Positions 8,987 through 17,592 of a DNA stretch of 64,000 nt are shown one piece after another (position 1 is the first letter of the stretch; each line of letters opens with the position of its first letter). Position numbers and translations under genes: made by a program. The DNA is from CAWBOV01 sp963790525 (lineage in GTDB: Bacteria > Actinomycetota > Actinomycetes > Mycobacteriales > Jatrophihabitantaceae), in contig CAWBOV010000005.1 in NCBI GenBank assembly GCA_963790525.1, positions 186,001 to 250,000 on the forward strand. The letters are read 5' to 3'. The notes under the pieces are model-generated. The model saw only the letters and a list, made by a program, of their open reading frames with translations. It was not told where the DNA came from and did no database searches.

Positions 8987-9790
8987 GTGACGCCCCAGAC
9001 CGAGCACTGCCGCGTCGACGCCCTGCGCACGGGTCTCGACCGTGGTCTTCGCGCGCTCGCAGCCGCCGTCGCCGCTCTCAGTCAGCCGGCGTGGGCGGTG
9101 GCTGCCGGGCCGGCCGGGGCAGGCCTGATGGTGATGACCGGAGCCGCGGAATCAGCCGCCGAGCCCGCCGCGCACACCGCCGGGCGCCGCGCCCCGACGG
9201 CCGTGCACCCCGCTCCGACCGCTGCGGCCGTCGACGAGCAGGCCGCACACCAGGAGGTCTGGGACCTCGTCACCCGCGCGCAGGGTGGCGACGGGGACGC
9301 CTTCGGCCAGCTCTACGACCGCTACGTCGACCTGATCTACCGCTTCATCTACTACCGCCTGCCGGACCGGGGCCAGGCCGAGGACCTCACCAGCGAGACG
9401 TTCGTCCGCGCGCTGCGCCGCATCGGCACCATCTCCTACCAGGGCCGGGACGTCGCGGCCTGGTTCGTGACCATCGCCCGCAACCTCGTCCTGGACCACG
9501 TGAAGTCCGCGCGGTACCGGATGGAGATCACGACGGACGAGTTCACCGACGCCGCCCACGGTGACTCCACCGAGGCGCAGGTCCTGGCCACCCTGACCAA
9601 CGAGAGGCTGCTGGGCGCCGTCGCCGAGCTGTCCGACGAGCAGCAGGAATGCATCACGCTGCGGTTCCTGCACGGCATGAACGTCGCCGAGACCGCCGAG
9701 ATCATGGGCAAGAACGACGGCGCCATCAAGGCCCTGCAGCACCGGGCCGTCAAGCGGCTGCACGCCCTGCTCGCCGAGGAACTGGGATGA
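8987..9790 (+). CDS. bldN: BldN-type ECF sigma factor with N-terminal extension
   Basis: RNA polymerase sigma factor of the extracytoplasmic-function class. Residues about 90-165 are region 2 (GDAFGQLYDRYVDLIYRFIY and AEDLTSETFVRALRRIGTI), and about 205-265 are region 4 (LSDEQQECITLRFLHGMNVA and AETAEIMGKNDGAIKALQHR). The first ~85 residues are an Ala-rich extension with a hydrophobic stretch, which ordinary ECF sigmas lack. Streptomyces BldN has a similar extension that is removed by proteolysis, and the core matches BldN closely. It is followed by a DUF5667 membrane protein, the position of the anti-sigma factor RsbN in Streptomyces. Start is GTG 8987. A role in a developmental programme is inference. 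Confidence 0.8.
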   Translation: MTPQTEHCRVDALRTGLDRGLRALAAAVAALSQPAWAVAAGPAGAGLMVMTGAAESAAEPAAHTAGRRAPTAVHPAPTAAAVDEQAAHQEVWDLVTRAQGGDGDAFGQLYDRYVDLIYRFIYYRLPDRGQAEDLTSETFVRALRRIGTISYQGRDVAAWFVTIARNLVLDHVKSARYRMEITTDEFTDAAHGDSTEAQVLATLTNERLLGAVAELSDEQQECITLRFLHGMNVAETAEIMGKNDGAIKALQHRAVKRLHALLAEELG

Positions 9791-9924
9791 GCGCCGCCGC
9801 CGGCACCGCGGTGACCGGGGTCATCCGTATCCCGCACCCGCTCCGGTCGTTGGACGGAGTGGGGGCAGGTCGACCGCGGGTGGGCAACTCGACGTTCGAC
9901 CGGGGAAGAAGGTGGCGACGATGA
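9787..9924 (+). CDS. Possible 45-residue ORF coupled to both neighbours
   Basis: A short frame starts with an ATG that overlaps the sigma-factor stop (ATGA), and its TGA overlaps the ATG of the DUF5667 gene (also ATGA). The product is basic (10 Arg) with no recognisable domain. It could be a coupling ORF that carries ribosomes from one gene to the next, or chance in GC-rich DNA. No Shine-Dalgarno is seen before its start. Confidence 0.3.
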   Translation: MSAAAGTAVTGVIRIPHPLRSLDGVGAGRPRVGNSTFDRGRRWRR

Positions 9925-11123
9925 CACGGTTACGTGACGTCCTGCCGTTCGGCCACCCCGCACGCCGGTCGACGCCGCACGAGGAGGAGCTGATGAGCCG
10001 CCTCGCGACCCTCGGCACCCGCCCGTCGCCCGATCCGGTGTTCCGCGCGGAGCTGCGGGCCCAGCTCGTCGCCGCGACCCCGCGCCTGGTCGCCGAGGGC
10101 TCCACCCCCGATGCGCCCGCCCGGTCGCGGCGCCGCCGCTCGTGGCTGCCCGCCGGCGCGCGCCGCCCCGTGACCGTGCTCGTGTCGGTCGCGGCCGTGC
10201 TGCTGGTCCTGCTCGGTGGGACGACGTGGCTGGCCCAGCGGGCCCTGCCCGGCGACACGCTCTACGGGCTGAAGAAGGCCAGCGAGGACGCGTCCCTGTC
10301 GCTGACGCACGGCGATTCGGCGCGCGGGCAGAAGTACCTCCAGCTGGCCGGTACCCGCATCGACGAGGCCACCGATCTGGTCAAGCGCGCCAGCTCGCTG
10401 GGCGGGCCCGGGCCCGGATCCACCGGCATCGTCGCTTCGGGAGGTGTCAGCCCGCGCGTGCAGAAACTGGTCGCCGACACCGTCACCGACGCCCGCAACC
10501 TCGCCCTGGACGGCACCCCGCTGCTGACCACGGTCGCCGTCCAGCAGATGAGCAAGGGCCCGCTCACCCACATCACGTCCTGGACCGCGACCGCCGGGCC
10601 GGAGCTGACCGCCCTGCTCCAGCGCCTGCCCACCGGCGCCGCCCACACGGCAACGGCGAATCTCATCAGCACGGTGGCTTCGATCGACGCCCGCGCCGGC
10701 GCCCTCAGCAAGGCCATGGGGTGCTCGTGCCTGTCCGTCGCTCGCCGGGACGCGCTCGGGCCGCTGCCGTGTTCGGTCTGCAGCGCGCCGCCCGGCACGC
10801 CGGGCCCGTCGACCGGACCGACCTCGGCCCCCGGCACCCAGACCTCCACCCCCGGACGCTCGACGGCGTCGGGGTCCCCGACCACCCGCGCCACCACCGC
10901 TCCCCGGACCGGGACCGTGCCCAGCATCCTCCCGACCACCGGTGTGGGGACGACCGTCATCCCCACCCTGCCCGTGACCCCGCCACCACTGACGCCGACG
11001 AAGACCAACTGCGTGCTCGTCGTGTGCACCACGACGGTGCCCACGACCCCTCCGCCGATCGTCACGACGACCTCCGGCGGTGTGACGATCTGCCTTCCTC
11101 CGCTGTGCATCAAGGTGCCGTAG
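9921..11123 (+). CDS. DUF5667 single-pass membrane protein, probable RsbN-like anti-sigma factor
   Basis: About 400 residues. The cytosolic N-terminus (about 1-72) contains LMSRLATLGTRPSPDPVFRA, resembling the short segment found in BldN anti-sigma factors. One membrane helix follows (TVLVSVAAVLLVLLGGTTWL), then the DUF5667 region (ALPGDTLYGLKKASEDASL, about 100-215) and a long extracytoplasmic Pro/Thr/Ser-rich tail of about 150 residues ending in short Cys-containing segments (CSCLSV, CSVCS, NCVLVVC, ICLPPLC). ATG 9921 is preferred to GTG 9912 because AAGAAGG sits 8 nt before it. By position and domain it should hold the BldN-like sigma factor inactive at the membrane; this is inferred. Confidence 0.7.
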   Translation: MTRLRDVLPFGHPARRSTPHEEELMSRLATLGTRPSPDPVFRAELRAQLVAATPRLVAEGSTPDAPARSRRRRSWLPAGARRPVTVLVSVAAVLLVLLGGTTWLAQRALPGDTLYGLKKASEDASLSLTHGDSARGQKYLQLAGTRIDEATDLVKRASSLGGPGPGSTGIVASGGVSPRVQKLVADTVTDARNLALDGTPLLTTVAVQQMSKGPLTHITSWTATAGPELTALLQRLPTGAAHTATANLISTVASIDARAGALSKAMGCSCLSVARRDALGPLPCSVCSAPPGTPGPSTGPTSAPGTQTSTPGRSTASGSPTTRATTAPRTGTVPSILPTTGVGTTVIPTLPVTPPPLTPTKTNCVLVVCTTTVPTTPPPIVTTTSGGVTICLPPLCIKVP

Positions 11124-11126
11124 CCT
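11121..11126 (+). promoter_or_regulatory. Candidate leaderless -10 box of the HAD phosphatase gene
   Basis: TAGCCT ends 7 nt before ATG 11134 and its first three bases are the stop codon of the preceding gene. No Shine-Dalgarno sequence precedes the ATG. Confidence 0.4.
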
Positions 11127-11133
11127 GATCGCC

Positions 11134-11982
11134 ATGGAGGCAGGAGCCGCCGCGGCCGAGGTCGAGCAGGCCCTGCGAACCCTGCCGGATCCCACCGCCG
11201 CCGCGTTCTTCGACGTCGACAACACGATCATGGTCGGGGCGTCGATGTTCCACTTCGCCAAGGGGCTGGCCGCCCGGAAGTTCTTCACCAGCCGTGACCT
11301 GGCCGGTTTCATCTGGAAGCAGCTGCGGTTCCGCCTGGGCGGGGAGTACGCCGGGGACATCGCCGACGCCCGGGAATCCGCGCTCGCGTTCGTGGCCGGC
11401 AAGCACATCGACGAGATCGTCTCCGTCAGCCAGGAGATCTACGACGAGAACATGGCCGACAAGATCTGGTCGGGGTCGCGGGCGCTGGCCCAGCTGCACC
11501 TCGACGCCGGGCAGCGGGTCTGGCTCGTCACCGCCACCCCGGTCGAGCTGGCCCAGATCATCGCCGACCGGCTGGGGCTGACCGGAGCGCTCGGCACCCG
11601 CGCCGAGACCCGCGACGGCGTCTACACCGGGCACCTCGTCGACCAGGTCCTGCACGGGCAGGCCAAGGCCGACGCCGTCCGCCGCCTCGCCGAGGACGAG
11701 GGTCTGGACCTGGCCCGGTGCGCTGCCTACAGCGACTCCATCAACGACCTGCCGATGCTGTCGATGGTCGGGCGCGCCGTCGCCGTCAACCCGGACTCCG
11801 CCCTGCGCGCCGAGGCCCGCAGCCGCGGCTGGGAGATCCGCGATTTCCGCACCGGGCGCAAGGCCGCGAAGATCGGCGTCCCCAGTCTCGGCGCGGTGCT
11901 GCTCGCCGGCGGTGTGGCGCTCGGCGTGGCCTCGCTGCGGCGGCGCCAGGCCGCCGCGCCACCGACTCGGCAGCGCCGCTGA
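11134..11982 (+). CDS. HAD-IB family phosphatase (SerB-like) with C-terminal membrane segment
   Basis: Predicted phosphomonoesterase of the haloacid dehalogenase superfamily, 282 residues. Motif I is FFDVDNTIMVG with the nucleophilic Asp at about residue 24, motif II VTATP (about 131-135), and motif III/IV is the Lys of HGQAKADAVR with AAYSDSINDLPML. The C-terminus (about 250-270) is a hydrophobic helix, SLGAVLLAGGVALGVASLRR, so it is probably membrane-tethered. Such proteins resemble CicA and plsC-linked HAD phosphatases; substrate is unknown. It directly follows the anti-sigma-like gene, 10 nt after its stop, and may use a leaderless promoter. Confidence 0.85.
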   Translation: MEAGAAAAEVEQALRTLPDPTAAAFFDVDNTIMVGASMFHFAKGLAARKFFTSRDLAGFIWKQLRFRLGGEYAGDIADARESALAFVAGKHIDEIVSVSQEIYDENMADKIWSGSRALAQLHLDAGQRVWLVTATPVELAQIIADRLGLTGALGTRAETRDGVYTGHLVDQVLHGQAKADAVRRLAEDEGLDLARCAAYSDSINDLPMLSMVGRAVAVNPDSALRAEARSRGWEIRDFRTGRKAAKIGVPSLGAVLLAGGVALGVASLRRRQAAAPPTRQRR

Positions 11983-12046
11983 CGTTTGAGCGGGCAGCAG
12001 CGGGGTAGCACGGCACACGGAGCGACCACGCGACAAGGAGTTGACC

Positions 12047-12418
12047 ATGGCCCAGGCAGGCAAGCAGACGACCTTCGACCCGGATGTGCTCGAGTACGCC
12101 TACAACGAGCTGGTCCGCATGGTGAACGAGCTGGATCACAACCAGGACGTCCAGCAGGTGCTGTCGCTGTCGAACCTCACCGCCGAACTCAGCACGATGG
12201 ACGACTCCGAGGGCGGCTGGTCGGCCCTGGAGGACCACGTGACGACGATCGGCAACGGGGTGGCGTCGGTCAGCAACGACATCAAGACCGCGGCGGTGAG
12301 CCTGGAGACGAAGATGCGGACGTCCATCGACACGCTCAAGGGTGCCGATGACACCAACAGCGCCGGGCTGACGAAGACCAGCACGTCGATCAGCTCGACC
12401 GGATTGAAGCCCGTCTGA
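12047..12418 (+). CDS. Small helical WXG100-like protein, putative type VII substrate
   Basis: A 123-residue, acidic, all-helical protein without Cys. The centre reads MDDSEGGWSALEDHVTTIGN, with a Trp in the region where WXG100 proteins turn, flanked by amphipathic helices (VLEYAYNELVRMVNELDHNQ and SVSNDIKTAAVSLETKM). I chose ATG 12047, 6 nt after AAGGAG, instead of the TTG at 12041. It overlaps the next gene by ATGA, so the two are likely a co-secreted pair as with EsxA/EsxB or PE/PPE. No true W-x-G is present; assignment rests on length, fold pattern and neighbours. Confidence 0.6.
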   Translation: MAQAGKQTTFDPDVLEYAYNELVRMVNELDHNQDVQQVLSLSNLTAELSTMDDSEGGWSALEDHVTTIGNGVASVSNDIKTAAVSLETKMRTSIDTLKGADDTNSAGLTKTSTSISSTGLKPV

Positions 12419-13674
12419 TGGCCGGCCTCGACACCAGCTCCCCCAACTACCTGAACCAGGACTTCAACCCCGGCTTCTACCTGCTCGTCAAGGGCAACGA
12501 CTACACCTGCGACCCGGACTGGCTGAACCGGCAGGTCGACAAGGTCAAGACGTCCGCGCTCCGGCTCAAGGCCCAGAAGTGGCGCAACATCCAGACCGCG
12601 ATGGACGCCGTCGGGCAGCACCTGGCGAACACGCTCACCTACTGCCGCGACGCGAACTGGAGCGGCGCCACCGCCACGGCCGCCACGAAGCAGCTCGGCC
12701 AGATCCAGGTCAGCGCCCACAACGCCTCACTCGCCGCCGGGCAGCTGGCGAAGGGCCTGGACGACCTCGCCGACGCCTTCGACCACTGCACCGGCGCATC
12801 GCCGAACGGCGGCGGCACCCCCTGGTACGACTACCTCGGCGGCGTCGCCGGGGTCCTCGACGCCGTCCATCGCAGCGATACCGGCAAGTCGAAGGCCACC
12901 GCGGCCTACCGCCAGCTCATCGCCGACGTCAACCAGAGCATCAAGGCGATGCCCCCGGGGCTGGAGTCCAACGTCCCCGGCAGCGGGTCCACCGACCGCA
13001 CGGACCTCGGCTCGCTGACGCCGCCCGGGGGGCCGAACTCCGGCATCCCGACGCCCGGCGGAGCGCATCCGAACCTGGGCGGCAGTCCGGGGTCGGCTCC
13101 GACGCCTACCCCGATCACGACGATCCCCCCGCCGGCGCACCCGCCTACGACGGTCACGCCGACGCCCGACCCGAACCCGACACCCGGGTCGAACCCGACC
13201 CCGCCGTGGCACTACACGCCCACGCCGGCACCGACGACCACGTCGACGGCTCCGTGGACCGGCGGCTCCGGTGCCGGAGGCCCCGACGGGTGGACTGCCG
13301 GTTCCGGCGGTGGCGGCGACGCGGCGAAACTCGCCGGCTACGGCGGTCTCGGCAGCGGTACCGGCGGTGGCGCGGGTCTGGGCACCGGCGGCGGGGGCGG
13401 CGGCGGCTTGTCCGGCGACGGACTGGCCGGCGGAACCCTGCCCGGTGCGTCCACGGGCGGCCTCGGCGGGACCGGCAGCCTGGCCGCCAACGGTGGCGCT
13501 CCGGGCACCGGCGGAGCGGGGCAGGGCGGTACCAGCGGCGCGGGGCGCGGGATGATGGCTCCTGGCGGCCACGGTGGCGGGCGCGAGGAAGAGGACAGGG
13601 AGCGCTCGACGTGGCTGACGGAGGACGACGACGTGTGGGGCGCCGACCAGGACAGCATCCCCGGCGTCGTCTGA
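12418..13674 (+). CDS. WXG-domain protein with Pro/Gly-rich tail and acidic C-terminus, putative type VII substrate
   Basis: 418 residues in three parts. About 1-175 is helical with a W-S-G turn (CRDANWSGATATAATKQLGQ), typical of WXG100/PPE-type secretion substrates. About 180-290 is Pro/Thr-rich and 290-390 is Gly-rich (GGGAGLGTGGGGGGGLSG). The last 20 residues are acidic, STWLTEDDDVWGADQDS followed by IPGVV, a tail I recognise from large actinobacterial ESX-associated proteins. Start overlaps the previous stop (TGATG). Its last 40 nt overlap the mycosin gene in another frame. A surface or secreted role is inferred. Confidence 0.7.
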   Translation: MAGLDTSSPNYLNQDFNPGFYLLVKGNDYTCDPDWLNRQVDKVKTSALRLKAQKWRNIQTAMDAVGQHLANTLTYCRDANWSGATATAATKQLGQIQVSAHNASLAAGQLAKGLDDLADAFDHCTGASPNGGGTPWYDYLGGVAGVLDAVHRSDTGKSKATAAYRQLIADVNQSIKAMPPGLESNVPGSGSTDRTDLGSLTPPGGPNSGIPTPGGAHPNLGGSPGSAPTPTPITTIPPPAHPPTTVTPTPDPNPTPGSNPTPPWHYTPTPAPTTTSTAPWTGGSGAGGPDGWTAGSGGGGDAAKLAGYGGLGSGTGGGAGLGTGGGGGGGLSGDGLAGGTLPGASTGGLGGTGSLAANGGAPGTGGAGQGGTSGAGRGMMAPGGHGGGREEEDRERSTWLTEDDDVWGADQDSIPGVV

Positions 13675-14930
13675 TCGGGACCCATACCGGCGTTCGCGCC
13701 GCGCTCGCTGCGACCCTGTGCGCCGCGCTCGTCGGCACGCTCGGTGCGCCGCCGGCCTTCGCGGCGTGGAGCGGTCAGTGGTGGCTGTCCAACTACGGCA
13801 TCAGCGCGGCCTGGGCGATGAGCCAGGGCAAGGGCGTCACCGTCGCGGTCGTCGACTCCGGTGTCGTGGCCACCCTCGGCGATCTCCGGGGACGGGTCCT
13901 GGCCGGGCGCAGCTTCGTCGGTTCCGGTGACGGCCGCGCCGACCCGGGGCAGGCCTGCGACAGCGCGCACCCGAACTGCTTCAGCCACGGCACCGACATG
14001 GCCACGCTCATCGCGGGCACAGGAAGGGGGGCGGGGATGGTCGGCATCGCCCCGCAGGCCTCGATCCTCCCGGTCAAGGTGTCCGTGGCCTCCGGGCAGG
14101 AGACGTCGAACGCCACGATCGCCGCGGGCGTGCGGTGGGCCGTCGACCACGGCGCGAAGGTCATCAGCATGTCCGTCGGCGACTCCTCGGCCACCTGCTC
14201 CTCTCCGCAGCTGCGGGCCGCGACGATCTACGCCTACCAGCACGACGTCATCAGCGTGGCCGCGGCGGGCAACGACGGTGTCGCGAACACCGGCTCGCCG
14301 GCCAACTGTCCGGGAGTGCTGACCATCAGCGCCGTCGACCGCAACAGCCGCCCCTGGGCACGGACCAACTACGGCCCGAACGTCGACTTCGCCAGCGCCG
14401 GAGTGGACACCGTCCAGGAGACGCTGCAAGGCCGGCAGCTCTCCGGCGGCAACGGCACCAGTGACGCCACGGCCATCGCCGCCGGCGTCTTCGCGCTGCT
14501 GCGGGCCAGGTTTCCCGCCGAGAGCGCCCGCACGATCGTGACCCGCGCCCTGCGCAACGTCGCCAACGGCATCGGCGGCGGCATCAAGGCCAACGGCCGG
14601 CGGGTCGACGATCGCCTCGGCTACGGGCAGATCCTTCCGTACTACGCGCTGAAGGACATCGCCCCGCCCGCTTCCGCCAGGAACCCGATCTACGACGCCT
14701 GGGCGCGCGAGATCGGCCCGCCGACTCCGGGCGCGTCCGCGTCCCCCGGGCCGTCCGGCAGCGCGCCATCACGGGCCGGGACGGCGACCTCGTCCGTGCC
14801 GCCCGCGGCCACGTCACCCACGCCGAGCTCGAGCAACACGGGGCTGGTCGCCGGCGTGATCGGTGCCGTCGTGGTCGTGGCGATCGGGACCGCCGTGCTG
14901 TGGCTGCGCCTGGGCCGCCGCCGCGCCTGA
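13635..14930 (+). CDS. mycP: Mycosin-type S8 serine protease (type VII secretion)
   Basis: Membrane-anchored subtilisin-like protease of type VII secretion systems, 431 residues. GTG 13635, inside the previous gene, gives an Arg-rich n-region and a signal peptide (AALAATLCAALVGTLGAPPA, then FAAWS). Catalytic triad segments: GVTVAVVDSGV (Asp), NCFSHGTDMATLIAG (His) and LSGGNGTSDATAIAAG (Ser), with the oxyanion Asn in VAAAGNDGV. A Pro/Ser-rich linker leads to a C-terminal membrane helix, GLVAGVIGAVVVVAIGTAVL, and the basic end GRRRA. The usual mycosin Ser motif is GTSxAAP; here it is GTSDATAIAAG. No EccB/C/D/E genes are in the window, so the secretion machine must be elsewhere. Confidence 0.85.
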   Translation: MGRRPGQHPRRRLIGTHTGVRAALAATLCAALVGTLGAPPAFAAWSGQWWLSNYGISAAWAMSQGKGVTVAVVDSGVVATLGDLRGRVLAGRSFVGSGDGRADPGQACDSAHPNCFSHGTDMATLIAGTGRGAGMVGIAPQASILPVKVSVASGQETSNATIAAGVRWAVDHGAKVISMSVGDSSATCSSPQLRAATIYAYQHDVISVAAAGNDGVANTGSPANCPGVLTISAVDRNSRPWARTNYGPNVDFASAGVDTVQETLQGRQLSGGNGTSDATAIAAGVFALLRARFPAESARTIVTRALRNVANGIGGGIKANGRRVDDRLGYGQILPYYALKDIAPPASARNPIYDAWAREIGPPTPGASASPGPSGSAPSRAGTATSSVPPAATSPTPSSSNTGLVAGVIGAVVVVAIGTAVLWLRLGRRRA

Positions 14931-14943
14931 GCGCGCCGCCCGC

Positions 14944-15934
14944 TCAGCGCCAGGGGCTGGTGCGCCGCTTGAGGAGCCGGTAGAGCGTGGTCTGGATGGT
15001 CTCGCGGACCCGGTCGGTGAGCTCGAAGGTCAGCATCGGGTCGTCGGCGCGTCCGGGCCGTAGTCCGGCGGTGTCGATCGGCTCGCCGAACTCGATGTGC
15101 CACTTGCTCGGCAGCGGCACCAGCCCGAGCGGGCCGAGCCACGGGAACGTCGGGGTGATCGGGAAGTACGGCAGGCCGAGGACGCGGGCCAGCGTCTTGG
15201 CGTTGACCGAGCATCGGATGGATCTCCTCGGAGCCCACGATCGACACCGGGATGATCGGGACGCCGGTGCGCAGCGCCGCCGTGACGAACCCGCCCCGTC
15301 CGAAGCGCTGCAGCTTGTACCGCTCGCTGAACGGCTTGCCGATGCCCTTGAACCCCTCGGGCCAGACGCCGACGAGCTCGCCGTCGCGGAGCAGCCGTTC
15401 GGCGTCGGGCGTGGCAGGCCAGCGTGCTGCCGGTCTTGCGCGCGAACGGGCCGAGGACCGGCGTCGAGAAGACCAGGTCGGCGCCGAGCATGCGCAGGTA
15501 GCGGTGCCCCGGGGTCGTCGTCGTGGACGGCGACCGCCGTCATCACCCCGTCGAGTGCCCAGATCGCGCCGGCGTGGTTGGCGACGAGCAGCGCGCCGCC
15601 CTCGGCCGGCATGTTCTCGACACCGTGCACCTCGGTGCGGAACCAGCTCTCGTACAGCGGCCGCAGCGCGGGCACGGCGACGTGGTCGGTGAGGTCGGGG
15701 TCGAAACCGAACTCGTCGACCGCGTAGTCGCCGGTGATCCGGCGGCGCAGGAACGCCAGGCCTTCGGCGGCCGCCTCGCCTCCCAGGCGGCGCGGACGGC
15801 GACTGCTCGGCGGCCGGGGCGGGCGTCCTGCCGCTGCCCGCAGCGGGATCACCGTGGCGCCAGTCCTGGGCGGGGGTGACGCGGCGCGGCCGGCGGGGCT
15901 GTGCGGGTACCGCGTCCTGATCGGCGCCGGTCAT
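14944..15934 (-). CDS. Lysophospholipid acyltransferase (PlsC-like; frame broken by indels)
   Basis: Predicted membrane-associated 1-acylglycerol-3-phosphate-type acyltransferase. The start MTGADQDAVPAQPRRPRR overlaps the epimerase stop. The conserved body is spread over frames: LRPLYESWFRTEVHGVENMP, ALLVANHAGAIWALDG (the His-Asp motif), then LGADLVFSTPVLGPFARKTG, ERLLRDGELVGVWPEGFKGI (the EG motif), GVPIIPVSIVGSEEIHPML, and finally VLGLPYFPITPTFPWLGPLG with ending LKRRTSPWR. Frame changes are near 15795, 15510, 15412 and 15215. The HAGAIWALDG motif resembles the mycobacterial Rv0502 group, which likewise sits next to an epimerase-like gene. Confidence 0.8.
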
Positions 15935-17027
15935 GTCAGTCGCTCCTTCGGCGGCCGGTTCGGCCGGGCGGCCTGGTAGCACGCGCGCCAGTCCAGGCTG
16001 AGCAGCGCCGAGGCACCACCGCCTCGAGCCTGGCGGACTGTCTGCGGGGGTGACGACCGGGGTGATCGCCGGCGCCGACCGTGAACGCGTCCAAGGCCTG
16101 CTCGGTGGTGAACGCCGGCGTGTAGCCGAAGACCGGTCTCCAGCTTGGTGATGTCGACGACCCGGCCGAACGTCAGGAACTGCAGTCTGGTCCGAGGAGA
16201 AGTCGCGCGCGCCCGCTGCGTCGCAGGAAATGCTCGACCATCGCCACCGCCGGCGGCGGCAACGGCGACCGCACCCGGCCGGCGCGGCGGATGGCCTGGG
16301 AGAGCAGCACCGCGCCGCCGCCGGCGACGTTGAACACGCCGGGCTTGTCGATCCAGCGCGGCCCGCCGCAGCACCTCGACGGCGTCGGCCTCGTGCAGCA
16401 CCTGCAGCCGCGGGTCGTGGCCGAACGCGGTCGGCACGATCGGCAGGGCGAGGTACCGGGTCAGCGTGGTGCCGACCTGGGGGCCGACGAAGTTGGCGAA
16501 GCGCAGCACGGTCACGGCGATGTCGGGACGGCGCCGGGCGAAGCGCGCGCACGTAGGACTCGACCTCGATCGCAGTCCTTGCCGTAGCCCGACCTGGGCA
16601 CGGCCTTGGCCGCCATGTCCTCGGTGAACACGGCCGGATCGCGCGGGCTGGCGCCGTAGACGGCGGTGGTGGACTTGACCACGACCCGCTCGACCGTCTC
16701 GGACTTCTGGCAGGCCGCGAGCAGCTGCATCGTGCCGATGACGTTGAGTTCCTTCATCGACATCCGCCGCCGGCGTGGTGCGGGTTGGCGGTCACGACGC
16801 GTGCACGACGGTGTCGACCCCGGTCTGCTCGATGACCTGGCCGATCAGGGGCTGCGGATGTCGGCCCGGATGAACTCGGTGCGACCCAGCAGTTCGAGGT
16901 CGGCGCGCCGGGGCGGAGCGGCGTCGACGCCGATGACGCGGTCGATCGCGGGATCCGCGGACAGCCGTCCGGCCAGCCGGCTGCCGAGGTACTGGCTGAC
17001 CCCGGTGACCAGAACAGTGCGAGCCAC
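15931..17027 (-). CDS. NAD-dependent epimerase/dehydratase (extended SDR; frame broken by indels)
   Basis: Predicted nucleotide-sugar or related epimerase of the extended short-chain dehydrogenase family. GTG 17027 opens with the Rossmann motif TVLVTGVSQYLGSRLAGRL. After a change near 16850 come VIEQTGVDTVVHAS, then MSMKELNVIGTMQLLAACQK and VKSTTAVYGASPRDP with the Ser/Tyr catalytic region ending SGYGKDC. After another near 16560 come VTVLRFANFVGPQVGTTLTR and further fragments to FLTFGRVVDITKLETG and a C-terminus GSALLSLDWRACYQAARP-like. At least six frame changes lie between 16020 and 16850, the densest patch in the window. The pairing with a PlsC-like gene (ATGA overlap) matches the Rv0501-Rv0502 arrangement of mycobacteria. 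Confidence 0.78.
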
Positions 17028-17120
17028 GGCCCCTCCCCGAAGTCGGTAGCTCCAGCATCACGAGCCTACCGGGAACGCAACGGCGGCCACGGACCGGACG
17101 GCGATCAACAGATCGCCTCT

Positions 17121-17306
17121 CGCGCCGAACAACGTGGGCGAGTACCGGCGACCGAACAACGACACGCAACGGCGCCGACGACGAGGAAGGCAATCGGGTA
17201 TACCGCGCCTTCCGCACCGAACACCTTGGGCCGAGTAGCGGCGACCCAGAGCCGCACCGCGACGGTGCCGACGCAAACAGAAGGAATCGGGTATACCGCG
17301 CCTTCC
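17121..17306. repeat. 93-bp tandem duplication behind the bS22 gene
   Basis: Two head-to-tail copies, 17121-17213 and 17214-17306, diverged in the middle, but the last 24 bp of each unit (containing ATCGGGTATACCGCGCCTTC) are identical. Both carry the palindrome GGTATACC. The period is a multiple of three, but neither strand has a convincing gene. The 286 bp between the epimerase start and the bS22 stop hold nothing else I can identify. Confidence 0.75.
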
Positions 17307-17313
17307 GCTCGCC

Positions 17314-17412
17314 TTACTTCTTGTTGCGGCGCTGGACCCGTGTGCGCTTGAGCAGCTTGCGATGCTTCTTCTTCGCCATCCGCTTGCGGCGCTTCTTGAT
17401 CACTGAACCCAT
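17314..17412 (-). CDS. Small ribosomal protein bS22 / AURKAIP1-COX24-domain peptide
   Basis: A 32-residue, extremely basic peptide starting MGSVIKKRRKRMAKKKHRKL and ending RRNKK. Sequence and length match the actinobacterial bS22 protein that binds near the decoding centre of the 30S subunit. GAGG lies about 9 nt before the ATG. It is conserved next to an excisionase-type HTH gene and proC in many actinobacteria, as here. Too short for most gene finders. The 180 bp upstream (17413-17592) contain no other gene and presumably hold its promoter. Confidence 0.9.
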   Translation of the reverse strand: MGSVIKKRRKRMAKKKHRKLLKRTRVQRRNKK

Positions 17413-17592
17413 GCTGCAAAACCTCACCGGCGCCGCGACGCGACGCTCACATCTGATTGACGCGGATGCGAACGAAGCACGCACCCCTTGCGACTGAGGC
17501 CCAAGACTACCTGACTCGGCCGGTGGTGCCGTCACCGGCGATCGGGCACGCGGCTGGCTGCGGGCGCGGGCGAACCGACGGCCGGGTTCAGG

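Noticed and set aside
15931..17027. Calling the epimerase, plsC-like, rex, regX3 and proC genes true pseudogenes
   Set aside because: Motifs are intact in alternative frames, several genes are essential, and indels cluster in patches, so sequence error explains them better.
17121..17306. CRISPR-like array at the 93-bp repeats, and likewise at 37335-37443
   Set aside because: Units are directly adjacent without unique spacers, and there are no cas genes.
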